From contig DMBU01000177.1 of the NCBI GenBank assembly GCA_003446015.1, forward strand, positions 1 to 48,970: a stretch of 48,970 bases of DNA, read 5' to 3'. Positions 41,206 to 48,970 of this stretch are shown here, piece after piece. How positions within the stretch are numbered: position 1 is the stretch's first letter; every line of letters begins with the position of its first letter. The notes under the pieces were generated by a model. It was not told the origin of the DNA. It was given only the letters and a program-made list of their open reading frames with translations, and ran no database searches. This stretch comes from Bacteroidales bacterium (GTDB lineage Bacteria; Bacteroidota; Bacteroidia; Bacteroidales; UBA12077). The translations under genes were made by a program, and so were the position numbers.

Positions 41206-41661
41206 CTATTTTACTTTTTCCCATTCAAGTTCTTCTATTAACTCTTCCATTTTTTTGATTACTGATTGTAAACTTTTAGGAATATTATCATAGGCCATGA
41301 TTTGCTTTGTAATATCACCCTTATGATATGTAATATATTTAGTTGGCAAATCTGTAAAGCTCGAAGTGTAAGAGTTTTTCAAATCAAAGAAAGACGCTTT
41401 TTCAAATAATTCTTGTAATGTATTCAACTGTTCACTACTTAAAGAACTTTTAAAAATTCCTATCTTATCTAGGTGTTCTTTGCCTTCTAATTTCACGAAA
41501 CCGTCACTATATATGTGCAATTTATATACAGGACATGTTCCGTAACAAGAAGTTGTTTCTAGCTCAAATATCAATTGATTATTTTGATTATTTTTAAGTA
41601 CTGTGCAACTTAATAAAGTTGAATATAGCAAAAATGTCATGAAATAAATTAATTGTCTCAT
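41206..41661 (-). CDS. DUF6438 domain lipoprotein
   Basis: A 151-aa protein with lipoprotein signal (MRQLIYFMTFLLYSTLLSC, lipobox Cys19). The mature region carries the conserved DUF6438 opening ETTSCYGTCPVYKLHIYSDG (36-55, two Cys that could form a disulfide) and the later SFTDLPTKYITYH. Function is unknown; similar proteins occur widely in Bacteroidota. It is a single gene convergent with the cyclase, with stop codons directly adjacent, and divergent from the metalloprotease at 41755. A 17-bp palindrome (41679-41695) lies upstream in the shared region. Confidence 0.88.
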   Translation of the reverse strand: MRQLIYFMTFLLYSTLLSCTVLKNNQNNQLIFELETTSCYGTCPVYKLHIYSDGFVKLEGKEHLDKIGIFKSSLSSEQLNTLQELFEKASFFDLKNSYTSSFTDLPTKYITYHKGDITKQIMAYDNIPKSLQSVIKKMEELIEELEWEKVK

Positions 41662-41678
41662 ACTGTTTTCTGTTAAAA

Positions 41679-41695
41679 TTATCGAAAATCGATAA
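41679..41695. promoter_or_regulatory. 17-bp palindrome TTATCGA-AAA-TCGATAA in divergent region
   Basis: Perfect 7-bp arms around a 3-nt centre, 18 nt upstream of the DUF6438 start and 60 nt upstream of the metalloprotease start. The size and symmetry suit a dimeric regulator operator. No regulator is identified. Confidence 0.45.
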
Positions 41696-41754
41696 GAACT
41701 TTAAACATTTTAAAGTAAATTGCAACGCTAATTTATTGACTAAAATTAATTATT

Positions 41755-44529
41755 ATGAAAACAAAATTACTCTTTTTTGTGATATTTCAAATTTATGCAG
41801 GATTTCTGTTTGCGCAAAAGTTTGAAAAAACAACAGACAAAAATTTACTACCGAATATAATTTTATATGAAAGTGGTAGACAGGAAAATGTTTATATTTC
41901 AGCAAAAAGCAGAGCTAAATCAGCCAAAGAAGCTATGTCAGTTTTTGAGGTCACCTATACGGGTTTTTCCGACGAAGCAAAAGCTGCGTTCCAGGCTGCA
42001 GTTGATATCTGGTCTCAAATATTAAGTTCTCCCGTACCCATTACAATTGATGCTCGCTGGGAAGTGATGGATCAGGGGATTTTAGGAGGTAGTTCGTCGC
42101 CTGAACTTTTTAGGAATTTTAAAAATGCCCCATTTAAAGATACATGGTACAAACCAACCATTGCTAACAGGTTAGCAGGCTATGATTTAAGTCCTGAAGG
42201 TTACGATATGATTATCAGATATAATAGTACAGCTAACTGGTATTTAGGAACAGATGGAAATCCCGGAACTAAAACAGATTTGTTGTCTGTTGTTCTCCAC
42301 GAAATCGGTCATGGATTAGGATTCTCTGCAGGAGCATGGAAAGATGGTACATCAGGAGGAATAGGATATGTTGATGAAAATGGCGAAAATCAGTCGTTTG
42401 TTGCCTTTGATCATTTTATGTTTAATGGCGATGGCGAACAACTAATCGATACAAATATCTTTAAAAATCCGTCAACAGACTTGTTAGCACAGTTTCAATC
42501 TAATGACATATATTTTGACAGTCCTCTTGCAAATGAAGCAAACGGAGGTGTTATTGTTGAGCTTTACGCTCCAACCACTTGGAATCAGGGATCATCTATT
42601 TCTCACTTAGCCGAAAGTTTTAATGGAACTGAAAATGCATTAATGACCTACTCTATAGGAACAGGTGAGGCTTTACACGATCCGGGACCAATAACTATGG
42701 GAATGTTTGCAGATTTAGGTTGGGTAAGTGTTCGATTCGATCATAAAGCATTAAAAGATATTGAGACATGGACTACACCAAGAACTGTAAGTGCAGAATT
42801 GTACGCCGACACAAGTTTATATGACAACTCAGTGAAATTGCATTATTCTGTTGATCAATTTAAAACAGACGACAATATAGTCTTGATGACAACCACGAAT
42901 GATACACTCTTTAATGCTGATATTCCAGTAATAGCTAATGATACTGTTTGGTATTATATCGAAGCAAAATCAAAACTGGACAGATTCTATTTTTATCCAA
43001 GTCAGGGAACGGGAAACATAAGCACAACATTCAATGATTCATCATTTTATTTTATAAGTGGGGTTGATAATATCAAACCAACCATAATGAATGAAAATGA
43101 AAATAAATATATTTTTGATGTAGTTAAATTGCTCGAAATAAGTGCTTCTGCTGATGACAATATAGGAATTGATTCCATGTATATTGAGTATAAAATTAAT
43201 GAAAATACTGCTAAATACCTTAATCTGAAGTTTGATCATGAGGATATAACAGGGACACCAATTTATAGTACTGAACTGCCATTGTATGATGAAACTCTGC
43301 AAAATGGAGATACACTTTATTATAAAATTCATGCTGTAGATTCTTCTTCAAATACGAATAGTGCTTTTATTCCCGCTAACGGATATTATAAAATTCCTGT
43401 ACATGAAATTTACGCTCCGGTTAAGGATACGGTAATCGATTTTGATAATGCTAATGCAGAAGATATATTCGTATTGGATGGATTTACTGTTGATCAGCCA
43501 ACAAATTTTGATTCCAAAGCATTACATAGTCCACATCCATACGAAGAAGGACAAAACTATAAAGAAAACGAAATTAACTATGTTGCCATATTGCAGATTC
43601 CAATAATATTAGATGATGATTCAACCAAAATTACTTTTGATGAGATTGTAATTGTTGAACCAGGAACTGCAGGGACTGTATTTGGTGATGCTGAATTTTG
43701 GGATTACGTTATTATTGAAGGATCAAAAGATACAGGAAAAACCTGGAAAGAATTTGACATAGGATACGATTGTTCTATTTCAACTGCATTTACATCGGCG
43801 TTTAATAGTACTGGAAATGGTGAAGAAAGTATGTACCTGAACCACAAAATTGATTTATTACAAAACGGAAACTTTAATGCTGGCGATACTATCCTAATTC
43901 GATTTAGATTATGGTCAGATCCGGCAGCTGTAGGCTGGGGATGGGCAGTTGACAACATTCAAATACAAAAAGATGGTATAGTTCCAACAACTCCCGGTTC
44001 ACTTGCAACTACTGAAATAACGGATACTACGATTAGTTTAATATGGAATAAATCAACAGATAATGATGCCGTTGCAGGATATTTGGTTTATCAGAATGAT
44101 ATTTTGGTTGATCAGGTTACAGATACAACGTATAAGGCTACTGACTTAAGCCATGCAACACAATATTCATACTTTGTTAAGGCTACCGATGCTACAAATA
44201 ACTTATCAGAAAAAAGTAACACAGTTGTTGCTACAACAACGAATATCACAAGTGTTAATATATTCAGCAACCATAGATCTGAGATGAAGGTTTATCCAAA
44301 TCCGGCTAGTAATTATATTAATATTGAGTATAGGGCAGAGGACAATATAAATGTAGCATACCTATCTATTTATAGTTTAGATGGAAAATTAATATCTTCA
44401 ATATCTAAATCAGTTATGGATAATTCATTTATTGAGCAAATAAATATTGGTGAACTAAAAAGCGGATATTATTTTATAAGATTAACATTAGAAAATAAAG
44501 TAATTACAGAACGATTTATTATTAAATAA
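41755..44529 (+). CDS. Large secreted zinc metalloprotease-like protein with FN3 and T9SS sorting domains
   Basis: A 924-aa secreted protein: signal peptide (about 1-21), a metalloprotease domain (about 65-335) with HEIGHGLGF (His182, Glu183, His186), followed by FDHFMF and a late SYSIG/GMFADLGW element, beta-sandwich regions (about 340-730), an FN3 domain (about 742-826) and a T9SS type A domain (about 840-924: MKVYPNPASNYINIEY, GYYFIRLTLENKVITERFIIK). The HExxHxxG motif has Ala at the usual third-ligand His position (192), so another residue must complete the zinc site or the enzyme is atypical. It is probably exported to the cell surface or medium. It has a promoter region shared with DUF6438 and its own terminator. 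Confidence 0.9.
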   Translation: MKTKLLFFVIFQIYAGFLFAQKFEKTTDKNLLPNIILYESGRQENVYISAKSRAKSAKEAMSVFEVTYTGFSDEAKAAFQAAVDIWSQILSSPVPITIDARWEVMDQGILGGSSSPELFRNFKNAPFKDTWYKPTIANRLAGYDLSPEGYDMIIRYNSTANWYLGTDGNPGTKTDLLSVVLHEIGHGLGFSAGAWKDGTSGGIGYVDENGENQSFVAFDHFMFNGDGEQLIDTNIFKNPSTDLLAQFQSNDIYFDSPLANEANGGVIVELYAPTTWNQGSSISHLAESFNGTENALMTYSIGTGEALHDPGPITMGMFADLGWVSVRFDHKALKDIETWTTPRTVSAELYADTSLYDNSVKLHYSVDQFKTDDNIVLMTTTNDTLFNADIPVIANDTVWYYIEAKSKLDRFYFYPSQGTGNISTTFNDSSFYFISGVDNIKPTIMNENENKYIFDVVKLLEISASADDNIGIDSMYIEYKINENTAKYLNLKFDHEDITGTPIYSTELPLYDETLQNGDTLYYKIHAVDSSSNTNSAFIPANGYYKIPVHEIYAPVKDTVIDFDNANAEDIFVLDGFTVDQPTNFDSKALHSPHPYEEGQNYKENEINYVAILQIPIILDDDSTKITFDEIVIVEPGTAGTVFGDAEFWDYVIIEGSKDTGKTWKEFDIGYDCSISTAFTSAFNSTGNGEESMYLNHKIDLLQNGNFNAGDTILIRFRLWSDPAAVGWGWAVDNIQIQKDGIVPTTPGSLATTEITDTTISLIWNKSTDNDAVAGYLVYQNDILVDQVTDTTYKATDLSHATQYSYFVKATDATNNLSEKSNTVVATTTNITSVNIFSNHRSEMKVYPNPASNYINIEYRAEDNINVAYLSIYSLDGKLISSISKSVMDNSFIEQINIGELKSGYYFIRLTLENKVITERFIIK

Positions 44530-44552
44530 TAAATAAAAAGAGAATTGAAAGA

Positions 44553-44585
44553 AGCCGTCTCAAAGCATACTGAGGCGGTTTTTTT
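44553..44585 (+). terminator. Intrinsic terminator after the metalloprotease gene
   Basis: A 10-bp stem AGCCGTCTCA (44553-44562) / TGAGGCGGTT (44571-44580), allowing two G-U pairs, with an 8-nt loop and five Ts. Confidence 0.85.
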
Positions 44586-44667
44586 ATTTTGGCTGGTTAA
44601 CTTACAAGCCCCTTTTAATTAAATACTTTCTATTATTTGAAAGCTGTGTTAAAACAAAAATAATAAG

Positions 44668-45420
44668 TTAAATCTGTTTCTTCCTAACAGTTATATGAAT
44701 GCATTTTGTTTGTTTTTCTAAAAGCACGTAGCATCTTCCTTCGTTTTGCATACGAATCAGTTCACGTAATAGAATATTTCGTAATCGATAAGAATAAATT
44801 GGGTTACTATCTCCCGATTCAAAAAAGCGAGTTTGCGAAAGATCAAAAGTAAGTCCATAATAATGAGCCGAATTATTATCGGTGGCGTTAATATTCGATT
44901 TTCGTAATCCCTTTTGATCATCAAGAGTTCTTAATATAGAGGTAACAGAAAAACGGTATGATCGCAATCCCAGTTCTTTTAATTTATGTTGAAAATCTTC
45001 ACCTAAATCATCTAAAAAATCCTTTGCATCGCTTTTTAAATAGGCTAATGAATGTGTAAGACCCGGAACTTCATAATACTTGTTATCATCAATTAATACG
45101 AGATCATATGTGCGCATAAATGCTGATGCACTATTCAACATTTCTTTTTTTGATTTAAAGGGAACAGTTATGCCATGTTTTTGTGCCGTTTCCAAATGAT
45201 AAGCATTGGAATACTTTTTCAATGCTTTTTCTTCGCTTACAGTTAATACATCCACTTTCATGTAATCTATAGAAATTCCTTTCACTTTTGATTTAAAAAT
45301 CCAATGTGAGAAGAATACTACACTTAAAACAATTAAGATGAATAAAATAAATTTACGATTAGTTATTATTCTAATGTATAGTGGTTTTCTTTTCTTTCGC
45401 TTTTTGGCTGGCTTCCCCAT
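44668..45420 (-). CDS. DUF5715 family, peptidase M15-like membrane-anchored protein
   Basis: A 250-aa protein counted from the ATG at 45420 (MGKPAKKRKKRKP), which gives a basic cytoplasmic start and one transmembrane segment (about 23-42). The longer ORF to 45516 adds 32 unusual residues and is rejected. The extracytoplasmic domain has the M15/VanY-like pattern: RFSVTSILRTLDDQKGLRKSNINAT, a zinc-binding SAHYYGLTFDL (His186, Asp193) and a distal His242 in CIHITV. This suggests a peptidoglycan-processing carboxypeptidase fold, although DUF5715 members are not characterised. It is a single minus-strand gene. Confidence 0.88.
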   Translation of the reverse strand: MGKPAKKRKKRKPLYIRIITNRKFILFILIVLSVVFFSHWIFKSKVKGISIDYMKVDVLTVSEEKALKKYSNAYHLETAQKHGITVPFKSKKEMLNSASAFMRTYDLVLIDDNKYYEVPGLTHSLAYLKSDAKDFLDDLGEDFQHKLKELGLRSYRFSVTSILRTLDDQKGLRKSNINATDNNSAHYYGLTFDLSQTRFFESGDSNPIYSYRLRNILLRELIRMQNEGRCYVLLEKQTKCIHITVRKKQI

Positions 45421-45880
45421 TTCTAATTGATCTGTATTTTTACGATTTTCGAAGATAATTATTCCATTCGAACAATAAAAAAGATTAAATACTTTTAAAT
45501 TTACAAATAGCAGCACTAAATTAAACGATGCTCTTTATCTGTGCTTTAACAGAATTAATTGTTATTTGTTATTTACAGATGAACTTTTTTACGTTAAATT
45601 AGCTACCTTCACTTTACCAATTTTATTTTTATGAAATGTCCATGATTTACAGACATAAACCAAAATGATTATAATTCAACTTCATGGACATTCCACCTGA
45701 CTGCCGTCAGGCAAGTTGTGACCATAAAAAACAAATTATAAACACATGAAACCCTCATGAGCAAAAGCTCACAAAAGGAGATTAATAAATTTTGAGGGTT
45801 CCATGGGCATTGAAGTACAGAAGTAAAAATTGGCAGTTATATTTACCTGAATAACAGAAGTATAACATAAATATAAACTA
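45421..45880. other. 460-base gene-free interval with structured element
   Basis: No credible coding sequence is seen between the DUF5715 start and the next plus-strand gene. Positions 45421-45634 show nothing beyond the ORF extension on the minus strand and likely promoter sequence. The centre, 45635-45811, holds the hairpin-rich element described separately. A 9-bp direct repeat ACAGAAGTA occurs at 45817-45825 and 45854-45862, just before the next gene. Confidence 0.7.
45635..45811 (+). other. Hairpin-rich intergenic element (possible small RNA, leader or MITE-like remnant)
   Basis: Three nested inverted repeats occur in order. AATGTCCATGA (45635-45645) pairs with TCATGGACATT (45682-45692). 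CCTGAC (45696-45701) pairs with GTCAGG (45706-45711) around TGCC. AACCCTCA (45750-45757) pairs with TGAGGGTT (45793-45800), enclosing a TGAGC/GCTCA hairpin (45758-45771) with an AAAA loop. A near-copy CATGGGCATT (45802-45811) of the first right arm closes the element, so its two ends are inverted to each other. An AAAAGGAG sequence (45773-45780) lies in the last loop. Whether it is transcribed is unknown. Confidence 0.55.
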
Positions 45881-47011
45881 ATGAAATACAAAACACATCT
45901 ACTATTTTTTTGTTTTTCAAGCTTATTATTCCTTTCAGTTAGGGCTCAGGAAGTTGATCTGAAGCTTTTACTAACAAAACCAGATGTGAAAAACAATTGT
46001 GAAATAGTTTCTTCAAATGTTGAAATTAAAATAAACCAAATTTATAAGAACGACTCGATTAATCAATTAATTGATTTATGGGAAAAATCGTGTGGTGAAA
46101 CAGAACCTTTAATGCGTTTGAAAATAATTGATCACATAAAAAGTAAACTGAACACCGATAGCCTGATTTCATTTTATTTCAGAAACTATTCCGATATTTT
46201 ATTTAACAGGATATCAGACAGTAAAGAACTGGATTACAATAAAATATATTTCGAAAATAAAGAATATTATAGCTATATTCCTTTGCACGGATATTTCGAT
46301 AATTTTATATTGGAATTAGCAGAAAACTTTATAGCAGAAGGAAATATTTCTAAAAATGAAGAACTTATTTGCACCTTGTTTAGCTTCGATAATGAGCAAT
46401 ATCTCAAAAAAGTTAATAAGAAAGAATACAAAGAAACCGAAATTGCGAAAATCAATTATGAACGACTTTTATATAATAGCGAGCCATTTACATATAGCTT
46501 AATGCTTGGTAGTTGGATACCTATTAATGATACTAAAAATATTTTTGGTATCATTCCCCAGTTAGGTGTCGGATTCGGAATTAGAGGAAATAAACTTGAA
46601 GTTGGCATTGGCATGCATGTCCGAATAAATATTAACGATAATGATTTTGAAATAAAAGCAAAATCAGATACGATAAGTACTAACTCAGATATTGGAATTC
46701 TTATTGGTGCTAATGTATCGTATAAGTTATATACAAAGAATAAATGGCAAATTCACCCAAACCTGGGAATTGGTTGGGATATTATTGAAACAGATGTTGT
46801 AAAGGATGATACAAATGAAGAAGAAACTATTTATTATGATTTAAGTGCTATAAATTTAAGTGTAGGTTTTACTGTTTTATATGAGGTACTAATTAACAAA
46901 TATATTGGAATCGGAGCCAATTATCATTTTGTACCCTATAACACAGACAACAACTACTATACAAGGCTTAGCAGCGATTATCTTACATTAAATCTGATCT
47001 ATAAATTTTAA
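45881..47011 (+). CDS. Secreted protein with C-terminal outer-membrane beta-barrel-like region
   Basis: A 376-aa protein with signal peptide (about 1-22, VRA-Q). The N-terminal half (about 25-195) is helical with many charged residues and resembles no family I know. The second half (about 205-376) shows alternating beta strands: FTYSLMLGSWIPIND, FGIIPQLGVGFGIRGNKLEVGIGMHVRIN, IGILIGANVSYKLYTKNKWQIHPNLGIGW, NLSVGFTVLYEVLINKYIGIGANYHF, ending in LTLNLIYKF with a terminal Phe, as typical of outer-membrane proteins inserted by BAM. It probably combines a periplasmic helical part with a small barrel. It lies 43 nt upstream of the M28 peptidase gene and is probably co-transcribed. Confidence 0.83.
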   Translation: MKYKTHLLFFCFSSLLFLSVRAQEVDLKLLLTKPDVKNNCEIVSSNVEIKINQIYKNDSINQLIDLWEKSCGETEPLMRLKIIDHIKSKLNTDSLISFYFRNYSDILFNRISDSKELDYNKIYFENKEYYSYIPLHGYFDNFILELAENFIAEGNISKNEELICTLFSFDNEQYLKKVNKKEYKETEIAKINYERLLYNSEPFTYSLMLGSWIPINDTKNIFGIIPQLGVGFGIRGNKLEVGIGMHVRININDNDFEIKAKSDTISTNSDIGILIGANVSYKLYTKNKWQIHPNLGIGWDIIETDVVKDDTNEEETIYYDLSAINLSVGFTVLYEVLINKYIGIGANYHFVPYNTDNNYYTRLSSDYLTLNLIYKF

Positions 47012-47054
47012 ATTATCATATTTTAACATAGTTATTTATTATCAACCACCGCAA

Positions 47055-48701
47055 ATGAAAAATATTTTTTTAATAGCATTATTTTTATTTAGCTATTCAA
47101 TATCAGCAATTTCGCAAGAAATATCAAAGGTTTTAGATGTTGCCAATAACATAGATTATAATGAGTTTAATAAAAATTTGGAATTCCTTGCCAGTGATAA
47201 CTTACTAGGTCGTGAAACAGGATCGGTTGGTTATGCTAAAGCTGCCGATTACGTTGCAGATAAGTTTAAAGAAAATGGTCTTTTACCTTTTGGTGATGAG
47301 CATGGTTATTTCCAAAAAGTACCTTTAATTAAACGATCAATTGACAAAACAAGTATTGATATAAAAGTTAAATCTGGAGATGACGAGGTGATTGCTTCTT
47401 ATGGTGAAAACATTAGTGTTTTAGTGAATGCTAAACAGCAAGAAATACGGGAAAGCCAGGAAATGGTTTTTGTTGGTTATGGAATTATAGATTCTGCTTT
47501 AAACATTAATGATTATGAAGGCCTGGATGTGAAAGGCAAAACGGTAATTATTGTTATGGGTTCACCAAAATCAATGAAAGACTACCAACAATGGGATCCT
47601 TTTTCAAAAGTGCGTAATGCAATATCAAGTGGTGCGAGTGGAATTATTTTATTTTTCCCTCAGAACTTAATTCAAAAAATGATATTTAAGCAATTACACA
47701 GTTTTTTAGGCGAACCCATGGTTTCTTTGCGCGATACTTCCTTTAAGGATGAAATGTTCGATTTTGATCTAAAGGTGGCTGCTATAGCCAGAAAGGATTT
47801 AATAAAGGATGTATTTAAACTAAATAACCTGAATCTAAACAAGGCGTTGAAAAAAATTTCCAAAGGTAAAAATTCAGGACAGTATCTGACTGGCAATTTA
47901 GTCTACAATTATAATATTAATAATGAGAATATTGATTGCAAAAATGTTGTCGGAATCATTCCAGGTACTGATTCAATTTTAAGTAAAGAATATGTAATTG
48001 TTGGGGCTCATTTAGATCATGTTGGAATAGGAGAAGCTGTTAAAAGAGATTCTATTTGTAATGGAATGTGGGATAATGCTACTGGCTCTGCCGCAATTCT
48101 TAGTATTGCAAAAACCTATAAGGATGCACATATTCAGCCTGAAAGATCATTGGTTTTTGTATGCTATACCGGAGAAGAAAAAGGTTTACTTGGTTCAAGT
48201 TATTATGCGAGTAAAAATAATATGAGCGATGGGAAAATGATTGCAAATCTTAACATAGATATGCTGGGAGGATTATTCCCTACAAAAGATATTATTCCAA
48301 TGGGTTATTCACATTCATCCTTATCGGAGGCAATTGATTTTGCAGCTTCGAAGTTGAATTTCAGTATTGATGATAATAAGCAAGAAGAGAATAACTATTT
48401 ATTTAGAAGCGATCAGGCATCGTATTTAAGATTTGGTGTTCCTGTTTTAAACGTTGCAAATGGTTATACTGCAGTTGATCCTAAAATCAATGGACAAAAA
48501 GAAATTGATAAATGGATGAAAAACTTATATCACTCACCACTTGACGATTTAAATCAGGAATATTCCAAGGAAGCATTTTTGCAAGCCCTAAAACTACAGT
48601 TTCTAACTGCTTACTATATAACTAATGAGTTAAATGAGATTAAATGGAAAGAGGATAGCTGGATTTACAAAAAATATGTTTTGAAAGAAATTGTAGATTA
48701 A
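47055..48701 (+). CDS. M28-family metallopeptidase with PA domain
   Basis: A 548-aa secreted peptidase with signal peptide (about 1-20), an N-terminal helical part, a PA-type insert (about 120-265) and a M28 catalytic domain (about 275-530). The di-zinc set is visible: His319 and Asp321 in GAHLDHVG, Asp340 in GMWDNATGSAA, general base Glu374 and ligand Glu375 in TGEEKGLLGS, Asp402 in NIDMLGG, and a distal His in NLYHSPLDDL. This is the usual aminopeptidase Y/S-like arrangement. Together with the following S9 peptidase it suggests peptide degradation in the envelope. It ends in a terminator. Confidence 0.93.
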   Translation: MKNIFLIALFLFSYSISAISQEISKVLDVANNIDYNEFNKNLEFLASDNLLGRETGSVGYAKAADYVADKFKENGLLPFGDEHGYFQKVPLIKRSIDKTSIDIKVKSGDDEVIASYGENISVLVNAKQQEIRESQEMVFVGYGIIDSALNINDYEGLDVKGKTVIIVMGSPKSMKDYQQWDPFSKVRNAISSGASGIILFFPQNLIQKMIFKQLHSFLGEPMVSLRDTSFKDEMFDFDLKVAAIARKDLIKDVFKLNNLNLNKALKKISKGKNSGQYLTGNLVYNYNINNENIDCKNVVGIIPGTDSILSKEYVIVGAHLDHVGIGEAVKRDSICNGMWDNATGSAAILSIAKTYKDAHIQPERSLVFVCYTGEEKGLLGSSYYASKNNMSDGKMIANLNIDMLGGLFPTKDIIPMGYSHSSLSEAIDFAASKLNFSIDDNKQEENNYLFRSDQASYLRFGVPVLNVANGYTAVDPKINGQKEIDKWMKNLYHSPLDDLNQEYSKEAFLQALKLQFLTAYYITNELNEIKWKEDSWIYKKYVLKEIVD

Positions 48702-48725
48702 ATAATATATATACTATTCGAAAGC

Positions 48726-48752
48726 AGGTTAGCACATATGCTAACCTTTTTT
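48726..48752 (+). terminator. Intrinsic terminator after the M28 peptidase gene
   Basis: A 9-bp stem AGGTTAGCA (48726-48734) / TGCTAACCT (48739-48747) with a CATA loop and a T-run. Confidence 0.92.
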
Positions 48753-48819
48753 ATTGTGATTTAAACTTTTATCTATTATTTTAATCTAAATTTTAATTAT
48801 GAATAAAAAAAGTTGATAC

Positions 48820-48970
48820 ATGAAAAAACTAATTGCTATTACCTTATTAATTTTAATTGCTTGTTCTTCCAGATCACAAGAAAATAGAAGACCACTAACA
48901 TTTGATGATATATTAAACTGGAACAGAATAACCGAGAAAAGAATCTCTAATGATGGAAATGTAATTGTTT
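48820..48970 (+). CDS. S9 family (prolyl oligopeptidase-type) peptidase, 5' fragment
   Basis: Open reading frame running off the right edge; 50 codons are visible. It starts MKKLIAITLLILIACSSRSQ, a signal peptide with a possible lipobox Cys15, and continues RRPLTFDDILNWNRITEKRISNDGNVIV in two adjoining parts. The phrase LTFDDILxWNRIxxxxISNDG is what I know from the N-terminal propeller start of Bacteroidota S9 peptidases (DPP-IV/acylaminoacyl-peptidase group). The catalytic domain is outside the window. It follows a terminator, so it has its own promoter. Confidence 0.7.
   Translation, partial: MKKLIAITLLILIACSSRSQENRRPLTFDDILNWNRITEKRISNDGNVIV

Noticed and set aside
45421..45516. 32-codon N-terminal extension of the DUF5715 gene
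   Set aside because: Residues are of unlike composition and precede the basic MGKPAKKRKKRKP start expected for a single-pass membrane protein.

Overview
The window is AT-rich, densely packed bacterial chromosome from a Bacteroidota. Supporting signs are type IX secretion (T9SS) C-terminal sorting domains on two secreted enzymes, a complete batABCDE 'aerotolerance' operon, TAnnTTTG-type -7 promoter elements, few Shine-Dalgarno sequences, DUF4197/DUF3108/DUF5715/DUF6438 envelope proteins and LytS/LytTR regulation. The mix of oxygen-handling functions (flavodiiron protein, Bat complex) with an orphan phosphotransbutyrylase suggests a facultative or anaerobic, possibly marine, lineage of the Marinilabiliales/Bacteroidales type. 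That placement is inference. No rRNA, tRNA, CRISPR array, transposase or phage gene was seen.

Layout. 1-5.5 kb: a lipoprotein Ntn asparaginase, an LtaS-like membrane sulfatase-fold transferase, and a large PAS-GAF-PAS hybrid histidine kinase that overlaps it tail to tail. 5.8-12.1 kb: a dihydroorotate-dehydrogenase-like flavoprotein, a DEDDh exonuclease/GIY-YIG/Cys-cluster fusion, an unknown membrane-anchored protein, a NYN + OST-HTH protein leading two small lipoproteins, and a DUF4197 protein. 12.2-18.2 kb: a LytS/LytTR two-component pair, a phosphate acyltransferase, an omega-amidase-like nitrilase, and an RSH (RelA/SpoT) protein with a visibly degenerate hydrolase domain. 18.3-23.8 kb: two envelope proteins, a four-helix-bundle (S23/IVP) gene inside inverted 9-bp repeat arrays, a flavodiiron protein, a FlK-type thioesterase, a MalY/PatB lyase and a small possible NifX-fold protein. 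23.8-26.5 kb (minus strand): an output-less HAMP-GAF receptor-like protein and TruA.

26.7-35.5 kb is one long operon: MoxR ATPase, a small secreted protein, DUF58, a BatD-like anchored protein, then BatA, BatB, BatC, BatD and BatE. In the known model, MoxR, DUF58 and the VWA proteins form a chaperone-like module at the inner membrane, with the TPR and periplasmic Bat proteins as partners. 35.6-49 kb: an EttA-like ABC-F protein, a secreted caspase-like peptidase, a T9SS-exported S1/P1-type nuclease, a membrane class III nucleotidyl cyclase, a DUF6438 lipoprotein, a large T9SS zinc metalloprotease, a DUF5715/M15-like protein, a structured intergenic element, a beta-barrel-like protein, an M28 aminopeptidase and the start of an S9 peptidase.

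The strongest candidate for an under-described system is at 19815-20386. A single four-helix-bundle gene is bracketed by GATTG units on its 5' side and eight CAATC units at exact 9-nt spacing on its 3' side, so its transcript could close into a long stem. The first repeat unit also supplies the stop codon of the upstream gene. Next in interest are the degenerate-HD RSH, the exonuclease/GIY-YIG/four-Cys fusion, and the hairpin-rich 45635-45811 element.
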